NCBI RefSeq assembly: GCF_945873775.1
Contig: NZ_CAMCEC010000008.1
Location: 49,734-113,733 of the forward strand
Source of the DNA: an uncultured Treponema sp.
Lineage (GTDB): Bacteria; Spirochaetota; Spirochaetia; Treponematales; Treponemataceae
Length of the DNA stretch: 64,000 bases
Direction of reading: 5' to 3'
In this document: in pieces, positions 1-7,955 of the stretch
Layout of the letters: every line of letters begins with the position of its first letter
Position numbering within the stretch: the first letter of the stretch is position 1
Made by a program: the position numbers and the translations under genes
The notes under the pieces: generated by a model
What the model saw: only the letters and a program-made list of their open reading frames with translations
Database searches by the model: none
What the model was told of the DNA's origin: nothing

Positions 1-1668
1 AATGAAAAGCCTGGAAAAGACAGCCTGTATCCAGAAGACTTTATTTATCCTTTGACTATAAGCTCTAAATATTATAGCGCGCGAAAATTATTTGGCTCGT
101 CAAATGATAATCCTGATAATCCCGAGCCATTGCTTGATGTTGTGAATTTTGTAGAAACAGAAGAGATAAATCCAAAGTCCAATGACTATGCAGATGTTCC
201 TGAATCATTAAAGAATGCAATATTTTACTTTATTTTAGCCACAGCATGCAAATACTATCGTGGTTTCAGCAACAAGCACTCTTCAATGCTTATCCATGTG
301 GATTTAAAAATTTCCACGCATGCTGTCGTAAACAAATCTGTTGAGCTTTTTATAGAGAATATAAAACAAAATCCATCTGACTTTTTTAGTTATATGGAGA
401 AAGTTTGGAATTCTGAAAAAGACAGAGTTTCATTTGAAACTGTAAAACAGCTTTTTAATTATTCAGAAGAAGATAAAGAAAAATACAAGATTCCTGATTT
501 TAACCGGCTGAAAGACTTTATTTTAGAGGTCGCAGATAAAATCGAAACCGTAGTTGACAATAGTTCTGTACCTTTGGAAGAGAGGCTTCATTATCCTGAT
601 GATGAAAGCAAGGTTTATATTGTAATTGGTGGAAATACTCTTTCTCGTGGTCTTACCCTTGAAGGACTTATTGTAAGCTATTTTTACAGAACATCAAAAT
701 TATATGACACATTGCTGCAAATGGGGCGCTGGTTTGGATATAGAATTGGCTATGAAGATTTGCCAAGAATCTGGACAACAGAACAAATAGCAAAAAATTT
801 TTCTTTGCTTGCAGATGTGGAAGACGAATTACAGGAACAGTTCACAGATTATGGCAACGGTCTTACTCCTGCTGAGATAGCTCCCAGAATACGAGTTCTT
901 CCTCTTCTTCAAATCACAAGAAAATTAGCAATGCAGAATGCAAAAATTACTGGCATAAATTATGCAGGACAAAGACCATCGACTTTATTCTTTGAGCGCA
1001 CAAATAAAGAATGGCTTTTGCATAATCAGATTGCCACAAGAGAATTTCTTGATGGAATAGCTCAAACTCCAACAGAAAAAAATGGGGGTGTTATTTATTC
1101 GAATATTCCAATTTCTAAAATCCGGCAGTTTATTGAAAAATATAAAATTTGTGAGTCCAACAATGCTTGCCGAAAAAATTTAATTTTGAAATATTTCGAA
1201 AAAATCAATTCCAAAAACTTTTTGCAAAACTGGAATGTCGCAATAATTCAAAACAAAAAAGGCCGGGAATACCAGATTTGTTCAAAGCTAAAAGTTCATC
1301 TTGTTAACCGCAGCCGTCTGGATCCGAAAAGCAAGAATGATTCAATAGCAAACATAAAAGTTTTGGGTCAACCGCAGAATATGCTTGTTGATACAGATAT
1401 TCCTGATTCTGAAAAAGATGAATTCAGGCCTTTAAAAATGTTTCTTCAGCGCCATAAATATTTTGAAGAAAAAGGAATCGCTGAGCCTGGGCTTTTGCTT
1501 ATATACCCGATTGATAAAGACAGTAAGCCAAAATCAAATCAGACAGGCAGACTGCCATTGGATGCGGCAGAAGACGTTATCGGAATAACGCTTGTTTTTC
1601 CAAAAGACAAGAATATTGAATTAAATTCATATATGACAATTTCGTTAGATGGAGTGGAGCATGATTGA
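1..1668 (+). CDS. Z1-domain SF2 helicase-like protein, 5' end missing
   Basis: The frame is open from base 1 to the stop at 1668 (555 codons), so the N-terminal part, with the Walker A region, lies outside the window. The TTG at 52 is not a credible start. Seen: a helicase motif V-like stretch GGNTLSRGLTLEG and a motif VI-like stretch QMGRWFGYR, both diagnostic of the Z1 domain of superfamily II helicases. Known: Z1 proteins occur beside GHKL/MORC-type ATPases in predicted restriction-modification neighbourhoods (Iyer, Abhiman and Aravind). The next gene here is such an ATPase, overlapping by 8 bases. Inferred: the DNA-translocating subunit of a defence system whose methyltransferase or nuclease may lie upstream. 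Confidence 0.82.
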   Translation, partial: NEKPGKDSLYPEDFIYPLTISSKYYSARKLFGSSNDNPDNPEPLLDVVNFVETEEINPKSNDYADVPESLKNAIFYFILATACKYYRGFSNKHSSMLIHVDLKISTHAVVNKSVELFIENIKQNPSDFFSYMEKVWNSEKDRVSFETVKQLFNYSEEDKEKYKIPDFNRLKDFILEVADKIETVVDNSSVPLEERLHYPDDESKVYIVIGGNTLSRGLTLEGLIVSYFYRTSKLYDTLLQMGRWFGYRIGYEDLPRIWTTEQIAKNFSLLADVEDELQEQFTDYGNGLTPAEIAPRIRVLPLLQITRKLAMQNAKITGINYAGQRPSTLFFERTNKEWLLHNQIATREFLDGIAQTPTEKNGGVIYSNIPISKIRQFIEKYKICESNNACRKNLILKYFEKINSKNFLQNWNVAIIQNKKGREYQICSKLKVHLVNRSRLDPKSKNDSIANIKVLGQPQNMLVDTDIPDSEKDEFRPLKMFLQRHKYFEEKGIAEPGLLLIYPIDKDSKPKSNQTGRLPLDAAEDVIGITLVFPKDKNIELNSYMTISLDGVEHD

Positions 1669-3592
1669 TTTTAAGTTTGATGAAGTTCCGTTCAGACGAG
1701 GAATGGGAACTATAAACGCAAGCGGAGCATCCAAGACTTTAAACGGTTCTTCTTTGACTGATACAGAAATCTTATTAAGAGAAGCAGTTCAAAATTCTTT
1801 TGATAGCCGATTAAAAGAAAGAAAATTTGATGAAAAAACAGGAACGCCAGTATCTAAATATTTGCCCCTGAATTTTTCAATTCGGGCTTTCAGTTTCTCT
1901 TCAGACCAAATGGTTTTCATACAAAAGCTGTTTAATTCAGAAAATTCAGATTCGTACTATGCCAAAAATGTACAGAAATATATAAAAACATCTTCTCTAA
2001 ATATTGAGATAAGCGATATTAATACTACTGGTCTAATAGGTTTTCCTGGAATTACAGAGAAAAAGGAAAATCAGAATTTTGCAAATTTTGTCTATTTTAC
2101 AGGAAATGACAAATCGCTTGATTCAAATGACGGAGGCTCGTACGGGTTTGGAAAAGCGGCGTTCTTTTTATATTCTCAAGCCAGAACAATAATAATTTAT
2201 ACAAGAATAAAATCAGAAAGCACCTCGAATTATCAATCCCGGCTTATTGCTGTTTCGATGGATGAAAGAATAGATAATAGATGCTGGTGGGGAGAAAAAA
2301 AACAAAGTGATAATGAAAGCGGAGTTTATGCGTCTCCAATTTTAGGAAAACTTGCAGATGAGATTGCTGAAGCAATCGGCATGAATGTCTTTAACGAAAT
2401 GCAGACAGGAACAAAAATTCTTATTTTAAATTCCCGTCCTCGGCTTTTTCCTCAATACGAAAATGGTAACGAAAAAACAATCGATGATATATTCAGATAC
2501 GACATTCCTCAGTATTTAGTTCATTGGTACTGGAACAAAATAATTGCGAAAAAAGTTATTTTTGATATTGCCTATAAAAATGAAAAGATAGAGCTTGATA
2601 ATCCATATGAAGTATATCCTTACAAATATTTTATAAATGCCTATAAAAGACTTAACGCAATAAAAAAGAAAGAGATAAAAGCTGATGGAAAAAGAGGAAT
2701 TGAAATTTCTCAGGAACGGCCTAGCGTAAAGCTTGGAATTGCATGCATTGAAAAGACTGCGCCAAAAAAATCTAAATATGAAGAATTGATACCAGTTTTA
2801 AAGACTTCACAGCCACTTGTTGCTTTCATGAGAGGAATTGGAAATATTGTTTATTATGGAAAGTATACCGTCGGACCAGAGAACCTTAATGAAACGTGTT
2901 TTGGAGTTTTTGCCTGTGACACGAAGTCTTTTTCTAATGGAGAAACCGAAGGCGAAATAGATCGGTATTTTCGTGGAATAGAAAACCAAACACATACTCG
3001 TTGGGAACATAAAAATGATATGTTTCCTCACAATTATTTGAAAACTGTTGAAAATAAAATTGACCTTCTTGTAAGGTCGAATTGTCTTTTTGAAGAAATT
3101 GATGATTCTGCGGCAAATATTTCAGTTATGATTCAACGCACTTTAGGAGCAAAACTTCTTCCATATAAATTGCCCGTTGGCGGAGCAAAGAAAACTTTGA
3201 AGCCTGCTGTTCAAATAGAAGCAAAGGCATCAAATAAAAAATCATCAATTGCTAAAACTGGAAATTCGTATATTGAAATCGATTCAAAAACAAACGAAAA
3301 ATATATTTATGTTCAATACAAGATAAATGTTTTAAAGGATAAGGCTGTCAAGATAAGTAATATAGTTCCCAAAATAGAAACTTTAGATGCTGGAGACTAT
3401 TTTGAGGATAATGGAAGTTACCTAAAGTTTTCCGGAACATATAAAAAAGATAAAGATGGCACGATTTCTATGACAGATGCAAGGTTTCCAAAGATATTTA
3501 AATTTCCAGAAATTTGTTATTTTAAGATAAGATGCCAGAAAGACTGTTCGTTTGATTTAAAAATTGACTGGGAGGAAGTTGATGCACAATAA
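1661..3592 (+). CDS. GHKL ATPase of the MORC-like (paraMORC) defence type
   Basis: A 643-residue protein. The start at 1661 is chosen because GGAG at 1651-1654 is 6 bases upstream; an in-frame ATG at 1649 lies before that signal. Bergerat-fold motifs are visible: N box LREAVQNSFDSR (39-50, with E41, N45 and D48), a G1-like DINTTGL (119-125) and a G2 loop GGSYGFGKAAFF (158-169). The C-terminal half has no domain I recognise. Known: GHKL proteins paired with Z1 helicases occur in predicted restriction or anti-phage islands. The 8-base overlap with the Z1 gene and the 11-base overlap with the next gene indicate one operon. The G1 box lacks the usual DxGxG spacing. Confidence 0.78.
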   Translation: MIDFKFDEVPFRRGMGTINASGASKTLNGSSLTDTEILLREAVQNSFDSRLKERKFDEKTGTPVSKYLPLNFSIRAFSFSSDQMVFIQKLFNSENSDSYYAKNVQKYIKTSSLNIEISDINTTGLIGFPGITEKKENQNFANFVYFTGNDKSLDSNDGGSYGFGKAAFFLYSQARTIIIYTRIKSESTSNYQSRLIAVSMDERIDNRCWWGEKKQSDNESGVYASPILGKLADEIAEAIGMNVFNEMQTGTKILILNSRPRLFPQYENGNEKTIDDIFRYDIPQYLVHWYWNKIIAKKVIFDIAYKNEKIELDNPYEVYPYKYFINAYKRLNAIKKKEIKADGKRGIEISQERPSVKLGIACIEKTAPKKSKYEELIPVLKTSQPLVAFMRGIGNIVYYGKYTVGPENLNETCFGVFACDTKSFSNGETEGEIDRYFRGIENQTHTRWEHKNDMFPHNYLKTVENKIDLLVRSNCLFEEIDDSAANISVMIQRTLGAKLLPYKLPVGGAKKTLKPAVQIEAKASNKKSSIAKTGNSYIEIDSKTNEKYIYVQYKINVLKDKAVKISNIVPKIETLDAGDYFEDNGSYLKFSGTYKKDKDGTISMTDARFPKIFKFPEICYFKIRCQKDCSFDLKIDWEEVDAQ

Positions 3593-4523
3593 AATATATA
3601 CTTATAAAACTGTTTCTCTGGAATCTGGAATAATTCAGGCTGAATGGCAGGTTTACGGGCGTCCAATACCTGCGTCACACGAAATAAAATCCTGGAAAAA
3701 AAACGCGGATTTACAAATAAACTGTAATCTATATGTTTCAGCAAAAGAGCTTGATTCTTTTATTTCTAAAAATGCAGAAGCTTCATTTTATATTTTATGG
3801 AACTCTTTATCGGGAAGAAACGGAACTTCACTGCAAGGCTGCGCATTTGTTCAAAAGTATGAAAATAAAAGAAACGAAAACGTAAAAGAATATAATTTTT
3901 CTTGCATTGTTCCAGGAACTAAAATTGCGGGCGACACAGAAATTTCTTTGGTTCTGGCAATTTCTTCTGAAGATAAATTAGAGAAAAAGTCAGAATTTGC
4001 AACAGAAAAAGGATCGGTTATATTCAGAACTTCTGTGCTCTTGTATCTTGAAGGCGGTCAAGCTCTTTTTCCTGTAAAAGCAGTTTCTTTTAAGGAGCGT
4101 TCTGGAATTGCAAGAAATGCCTTGTATTATCTCCGCAAAAAATATATTGATTTGGACAGCAATTTTAATGCGGCATACACTTTATTTTTTAATATAGAAC
4201 ATCCGCTTTTCAAAAAGATAAATTCAGATTTAGAGAATGATGTTGCCGCAAATTATCTGTTGAAAATGATTATGTTTGATGTGTATAGAACTATTGTTTT
4301 TGATGCTCTTGATAAGGAACACGGACTTGATGAGCTTTCAGAGTCATTTGAGGAAAATGCTTTTACTTTACGCGCTGTTTATTCAAAAATTCTGAATGAA
4401 GTAAAAGAAAGGTACTTTCCAGAAAAGAATTTGGCTTCCTTAAAAGAAATGGTAAATCAAGGCGAAGAGCAAAGAAATTCTCTGTATACGGCAATTCAGG
4501 AATATGTTTTTGGAGATGAATAA
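3582..4523 (+). CDS. Unrecognised protein of the Z1/GHKL operon
   Basis: A 313-residue protein. The start at 3582 is preceded by GGAGGAAG and overlaps the previous stop by 11 bases; an earlier in-frame start at 3564 lacks such a signal. I recognise no domain. It looks soluble, with no signal peptide or membrane segment, a beta-rich first half (about 1-150) and a helical, charged C-terminal half. No nuclease-like PD-(D/E)XK or HNH signature was found. Translational coupling on both sides makes it a component of the same system, perhaps an accessory or target-recognition subunit (inference only). Confidence 0.65.
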   Translation: MHNKIYTYKTVSLESGIIQAEWQVYGRPIPASHEIKSWKKNADLQINCNLYVSAKELDSFISKNAEASFYILWNSLSGRNGTSLQGCAFVQKYENKRNENVKEYNFSCIVPGTKIAGDTEISLVLAISSEDKLEKKSEFATEKGSVIFRTSVLLYLEGGQALFPVKAVSFKERSGIARNALYYLRKKYIDLDSNFNAAYTLFFNIEHPLFKKINSDLENDVAANYLLKMIMFDVYRTIVFDALDKEHGLDELSESFEENAFTLRAVYSKILNEVKERYFPEKNLASLKEMVNQGEEQRNSLYTAIQEYVFGDE

Positions 4524-4524
4524 G

Positions 4525-5265
4525 ATGAATGACGAAGATATAATCAGAGTTTATCCTGTAATTGATGACGAGCCGGAAAAAATATATGAAAAATTAGAAA
4601 GCAGAGTATTTGTTTTTGAAGAATTAAGTGAAAACAAGCTTGTTCCTCCAGGAGTTGGAGATATGGTTTTGTATGAGGAACTTGATTTATTGCGGCAGAA
4701 TGTAATTGCTCTTGCTAGAAAATACGGTTTTGGTGATATTAATCATAATGTTGGCAACTCTTTAAAACTGAAATTTGATAAAGAGCTTGGAAGCTTAATT
4801 TATGAAAAAATGAAAATTACACCTTCTGTTGCTGCAACACTTCCTATGTGGCAGTTTTTAAATTTGCAATTATTGCCTGATGTCGTGTTTTGGCGTTGGG
4901 GAAATTCAAAAGAACATTTTTACTCAGAAAGAAGAAATTATCTTGGGACACAATGGTGGAGATATTATCTTTTTTCTGATTCAGAAGAATCTTTAAAAAT
5001 CTATTCAAAACTGAATGATGCTGAAATTGCAGAATTGTATGAACGTTCTGGAAGCAGAGGATTGCCAGAGCATATTTTTGAAATTTCAAAATGGTTTGCG
5101 CAGCTTTCCAGAAATATTCTTATAAAAAATGAAAGAGAAATGTTTCGCTCTGTAATAAAAAGATATAATGCAGAACTTGGATTCAGAAATTATTTTTCAC
5201 TTGATGAAAATGCCAAGTTTTCAATCTTTAAGAATTGCTTTGATGATACTGCTGGTTTAAAGTAG
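4525..5265 (+). CDS. Unrecognised last gene of the Z1/GHKL operon (possibly DUF6339-like)
   Basis: A 246-residue protein. The ATG at 4525 has GGAG 9 bases upstream; ATGs at 4504 and 4516 are in frame but precede or abut that signal. It begins one base after the preceding stop. A central stretch with LPMWQFLNLQLLPDVVFWRW followed by an RRNYLGTQWWRYY segment recalls DUF6339 proteins, which I remember in Z1 neighbourhoods, but this is from memory and tentative. There is no signal peptide and no recognisable catalytic motif. It closes the operon; the 22-bp repeat array starts 31 bases after its stop. Confidence 0.6.
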   Translation: MNDEDIIRVYPVIDDEPEKIYEKLESRVFVFEELSENKLVPPGVGDMVLYEELDLLRQNVIALARKYGFGDINHNVGNSLKLKFDKELGSLIYEKMKITPSVAATLPMWQFLNLQLLPDVVFWRWGNSKEHFYSERRNYLGTQWWRYYLFSDSEESLKIYSKLNDAEIAELYERSGSRGLPEHIFEISKWFAQLSRNILIKNEREMFRSVIKRYNAELGFRNYFSLDENAKFSIFKNCFDDTAGLK

Positions 5266-5296
5266 GGCTTATTATTTTTTATGACCGATTTCCATC

Positions 5297-5472
5297 TCCC
5301 ATTCTGTCTGTACATATTTCCCAGGTTGGCTGTATAAGAGCCCCAGCCAGATTGTGCTTACGCCCCAATCATACTGTATAGCCGCCCCGGTTTGTCTGTG
5401 CCGCTTATACAGTTTGACTGGGCTTGCTATACAGTCAGTCTGTAGCTGCTGTACAGTTTGTCTGTAGTTAAA
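5297..5472. repeat. Eight imperfect 22-bp tandem repeats
   Basis: Units begin at 5297, 5319, 5341, 5363, 5385, 5407, 5429 and 5451, spaced exactly 22 bases with no gaps. The core consensus over the first 16 positions is YCCCAGTTTGTCTGTA. Position 4 (C), 13 (T) and 14 (G) are invariant in all eight units, and positions 15 and 16 nearly so. The last three units start with RTACAG instead of YCCC. The block is clearly richer in GC than its flanks. It lies between the defence operon and the XRE/ImmA pair. A 22-base period is about two helical turns, as in arrays of protein sites. It is not a CRISPR because there are no spacers. Confidence 0.8.
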
Positions 5473-5528
5473 AAGGTTTCTTTTTTTAATAATATTTACA
5501 AATTTGTGAAAAATATTTTATAAATTGC

Positions 5529-5557
5529 TTGATTTATTTATAAAACTGATATATATT
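5529..5557 (+). promoter_or_regulatory. Sigma-70 type promoter of the XRE/ImmA pair
   Basis: TTGATT (5529-5534), a 17-base spacer, then TATATT (5552-5557). Predicted transcription would begin at about 5564-5566, at or just before a short ORF and 60 bases before the XRE start. The 22-bp repeat array ends 56 bases upstream, a suitable place for an operator or activator region. Confidence 0.55.
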
Positions 5558-5565
5558 TTACTTAG

Positions 5566-5634
5566 ATGCTAAACGAGAAAGAATCCAAAAGGTTCATTAA
5601 AGCCTTAGAACGAGAGGTACATTTATGGGAGTAA
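5566..5634 (+). CDS. Possible leaderless 22-codon upstream ORF
   Basis: An ATG at 5566 opens 22 sense codons (MLNEKESKRFIKALERE then five more residues) ending with TAA at 5632-5634. It overlaps the XRE start at 5625 by 10 bases. It begins 8 bases after the TATATT -10 box, so the mRNA would start at or near this ATG. The SD of the XRE gene (GAGAGG, 5612-5617) lies inside it, so its translation could control the regulator. It may be fortuitous. Confidence 0.3.
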   Translation: MLNEKESKRFIKALEREVHLWE

Positions 5635-6029
5635 CGGCATTTGGAAAAATTTTGAGAAAAAGAAGAATTGATTCTTCGGAAATTCTTGGAGATATGGCAA
5701 AGCGGCTAGATGTAAGCGCGGCTTACCTTTCTTCAATTGAAAACGGTCTGCGTGAAATTCCGGACTCTTTTGTTGAAAAGATTTCAAAGGAATACGGTCT
5801 TTCAGAGGCAGAAAAACAGGAGCTTGAAGAAGCGCAGGCGCAGTCAAAGGGCAGTGTGAATGTTCCCCTTGGCGAGCAGAAGGATTCAAGCGAATATCTT
5901 GAGACAGCTGTAATGTTTGCCAAGGATTTTTCAAAGCTTACAGAAGCGCAGGTCAAGCTGATGAAAGAGCTGCTTGAAAAGTTTCAGGCGGAATCTTCGG
6001 GAGAGAAAAATGGAAGTGGTGCAGTATGA
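5625..6029 (+). CDS. XRE-family HTH transcriptional regulator
   Basis: A 134-residue protein. The ATG at 5625 has GAGAGG 7 bases upstream. Residues about 6-62 form a Cro/C1-type helix-turn-helix (MAKRLDVSAAYLSSIENGLR is the turn and recognition region). Residues 65-130 form a charged helical tail, probably for oligomerisation. It overlaps the next gene, an ImmA-like peptidase, by 20 bases. Known: XRE-ImmA pairs act as repressor and cleaving anti-repressor in mobile elements such as ICEBs1. Its place directly after a defence operon and the 22-bp array suggests it controls that operon or itself, the repeats being possible operators (inference). Confidence 0.75.
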   Translation: MGVTAFGKILRKRRIDSSEILGDMAKRLDVSAAYLSSIENGLREIPDSFVEKISKEYGLSEAEKQELEEAQAQSKGSVNVPLGEQKDSSEYLETAVMFAKDFSKLTEAQVKLMKELLEKFQAESSGEKNGSGAV

Positions 6030-6675
6030 GACACAATTAAAAGACGTAAAATATTCAGAAACTTTAGTTCTTTCTGAAAACGAGATTAAAATAGCTTCTT
6101 TCTGGAGCCACCTGCTTTGCACGGCCGCCACGAACAGGAAGTTTGACCCGCTCTTTGTAATGGAAAACATAATTCCCCGTTTTGACAGGACTTTCAACTA
6201 TCTTATTGAGCCGCAGGATTTGTGGAATCATGGAAAAGACGTTGCGGCTTTTTACAATGCGGCTCAGAACGTGATTGTCATAAGAAGCGATGTCTACGAA
6301 GGTGCGCAGAATGGAAGCTATATCGACGTGATTACGGTTGCGCATGAGGTAGTGCACTGTATCCAGTCGATTATCTTGAGATTCATTAGAATTTTTGAGT
6401 GCGCGGAATTCAAAAAGGAGCTTTCAAAAATCAAGGCTGAGCAGATTCAGGAGCATGAGTTTCAGACTGATTCGATAATGCGGCTTTTGTTCTCTCCGGA
6501 AGAAATCACAAAGGGCAGAACACAGGAGGAGGTTCTGGACGAGTATGTGCTAAAGCCAGTTCTTTCGCTTCTTTTCATTCTGATAAAGAATGTAGGAAAA
6601 CAGTTCCTGAATTTGCTAAAGGAAGAAAATGCAAAAAGTCCTGCCTTAAATAAGAACTTCCTGGAGGCGGTCTAA
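6010..6675 (+). CDS. ImmA/IrrE-like zinc metallopeptidase
   Basis: A 221-residue protein starting at ATG 6010, with GGGAG 6 bases upstream and inside the end of the XRE gene; the TTG at 5974 is rejected. It has the zinc-peptidase motif HEVVH in VAHEVVHCIQ (about residues 115-124), with possible downstream acidic ligands in the E-rich helix EQIQEHEFQTD. The C-terminal part contains a hydrophobic stretch LSLLFILI. Known: ImmA peptidases cleave the partner XRE repressor on a stress signal. Overlap with the XRE gene supports such a pair. Assignment rests on HExxH plus context, so the substrate is inferred. Confidence 0.65.
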   Translation: MEVVQYETQLKDVKYSETLVLSENEIKIASFWSHLLCTAATNRKFDPLFVMENIIPRFDRTFNYLIEPQDLWNHGKDVAAFYNAAQNVIVIRSDVYEGAQNGSYIDVITVAHEVVHCIQSIILRFIRIFECAEFKKELSKIKAEQIQEHEFQTDSIMRLLFSPEEITKGRTQEEVLDEYVLKPVLSLLFILIKNVGKQFLNLLKEENAKSPALNKNFLEAV

Positions 6676-6676
6676 A

Positions 6677-6769
6677 ATGAAAAAGAAATATTGTTTTTTA
6701 AGGAGGAAGCGGATGCACAATGGAATTGCCGGTGCTCTTGCAAAAAAAAACTTGAACCTACGCCAATAG
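6677..6769 (+). CDS. Candidate small basic ORF after the ImmA-like gene
   Basis: A 30-codon ORF starting one base after the ImmA-like stop, with GGAGG (6663-6667) 9 bases upstream. A second in-frame ATG at 6713 has a strong AGGAGG (6701-6706) 6 bases upstream and would give 18 residues. The predicted peptide is strongly basic (starts MKKKYCFLRRKR). Two good ribosome sites in one frame argue for real translation, but it is very short and overlaps one arm of an inverted repeat, so it could be a remnant. Confidence 0.35.
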   Translation: MKKKYCFLRRKRMHNGIAGALAKKNLNLRQ

Positions 6770-6858
6770 ATTCAAGCTTTGCAATATTAAGTCAGGATAT
6801 GCCTAACTAAAAAATAACTTTGTATATCCTACTTTTTATTCTGTCTTTTTGCAAGAGC
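6734..6858. repeat. 13-bp perfect inverted repeat flanking 99 bases
   Basis: GCTCTTGCAAAAA at 6734-6746 is repeated as its exact complement at 6846-6858. GCCGG(T) occurs just outside each arm (6728-6733 and 6870-6875), but in direct orientation. A smaller hairpin CTTGAA/TTCAAG lies inside (6751-6756 and 6771-6776). The rest of 6770-6969 shows no convincing gene; a 17-codon frame at 6916-6969 abuts the next start but lacks a ribosome site. The structure could be a small RNA, a remnant of a mobile element, or a double-ended terminator. Confidence 0.45.
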
Positions 6859-6969
6859 CAGAACAGCGTGCCGGTAAAATTAGATTGTTAAAATTGCCGG
6901 CTAAAACATTGCCGCATGGCAAAAAAATCAAAAGGCTCTTCACGCCATAAGTTGAAGAAGGATATATAA

Positions 6970-7728
6970 ATGGAAAATATTTCTACATTAGAAAACAGCT
7001 CATCCTTGGTGAGCATAACATTAAAAGAAAACAAATTGAAAAAAGACGGAACTTATTACGCTACTGTAACGCGCAATAAGGCAAGCTTCAGAAACATTCT
7101 TTCAGAGATTGCGGAAGAAAACAAAGGGATTGACCCGTTTATTCTGCAGTACTGCGCAATTCTTCTGCAGAAGAAAATCTTAAAATTTCTTGAACAGGGG
7201 AAAGCCGTGAACATTCTTGACCTTGGAACTATGTACATTGCAATGGAAGTTTCTGCAAAGTCAAAAACTGAAGTTTCGCAAAACGGAAAGTTCAAGGTAA
7301 GGTTTTCTCCTACAAAACTTACAAGCTCTTCTTTGCAGAATCTTAGCATTGATAAAATCGTCTACAACGACAAGTCTCCTGAAATTGATTCTGTGGCAGA
7401 CATCAGCACTGAAGAAGAGAATGTTCTTTCGTTAGGTGCACCGGCAAAAATAACCGGCGCAAACCTTAAGCTTGGTAGCGAAGAAAGCGGAATCTATTTT
7501 GCGGCTATTAGCTCAGATGAAAAATTGGAAGATTCTTCCACTTGGACAAGAATTGACGATTCAAAAGTATTCCGCAACAAGCCTGCAGAACTGAATTTCT
7601 TTGTGCCGCAAACTTTGGATTCTTCTAAAGAATACAAAGTTGTAATAAAAACAAACTACATTTCCGCAAGCGTTACCCGCAAGGAATTTTTGGAGTCCGT
7701 CAGCAGCGCTGTAAAAATAAAAGAATAA
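6970..7728 (+). CDS. HU-homologous DNA-binding protein with C-terminal Ig-like domain (DUF4469 type)
   Basis: A 252-residue protein. Residues about 18-120 resemble the HU/IHF-like domain of the HU-HIG group: an N-terminal YYATVTRNKASF strand and a helical pair with a G-rich turn (LEQGKAVNILDLGTM). Residues about 155-245 (APAKITGANLKLG to the end) look like the beta-sandwich DUF4469 domain. Known: such proteins are common in Bacteroidetes and some spirochaetes and are presumed nucleoid or regulatory proteins. The start at 6970 lies a few bases after AAGAAGGAT, which may serve as ribosome site. It appears monocistronic. A weak hairpin CCGGTTC/GAACCGG (7756-7788) follows the stop. Confidence 0.65.
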   Translation: MENISTLENSSSLVSITLKENKLKKDGTYYATVTRNKASFRNILSEIAEENKGIDPFILQYCAILLQKKILKFLEQGKAVNILDLGTMYIAMEVSAKSKTEVSQNGKFKVRFSPTKLTSSSLQNLSIDKIVYNDKSPEIDSVADISTEEENVLSLGAPAKITGANLKLGSEESGIYFAAISSDEKLEDSSTWTRIDDSKVFRNKPAELNFFVPQTLDSSKEYKVVIKTNYISASVTRKEFLESVSSAVKIKE

Positions 7729-7863
7729 CAACGTTGTAGGAACCTCAATTTTCGCCCGGTTCTTTCATGATTCGTTGTGGGGAACCGGACGTTTTCAATT
7801 TTCATCTGCCATACAATTTATAGAAAATTTTTTCTGAACGATGTTATAATAATATTTATCTTA

Positions 7864-7895
7864 ACTGTCATTTTCATGCTTGACGCGGGAATCTT
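7864..7895. repeat. Left half of a dispersed palindromic repeat
   Basis: ACTGTCATT followed by TTCATGCTTGACGCGGGAATCTT matches the left half of the complete copy at 51792-51884, but without the 20-base GC-rich hairpin found in that copy. It sits between a possible extended -10 box (TGTTATAAT, 7842-7850) and the sucrose hydrolase start, so it would be in that gene's leader. Confidence 0.55.
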
Positions 7896-7955
7896 GTTCA
7901 GTAGGAATAATGTCATTAAATTTAATTTACAACTCTCTTTTACAGGAGCTGCCCC

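Noticed and set aside
5297..5472. CRISPR-like array
   Set aside because: The units are contiguous with no spacers and diverge throughout; no cas genes are near.
5625..6675. Prophage or integrative element around the XRE/ImmA pair
   Set aside because: No integrase, attachment-site repeats or phage structural genes are present in the window.
6916..6969. 17-codon ORF abutting the HU-like gene
   Set aside because: It has no ribosome site and no recognisable sequence; likely chance.
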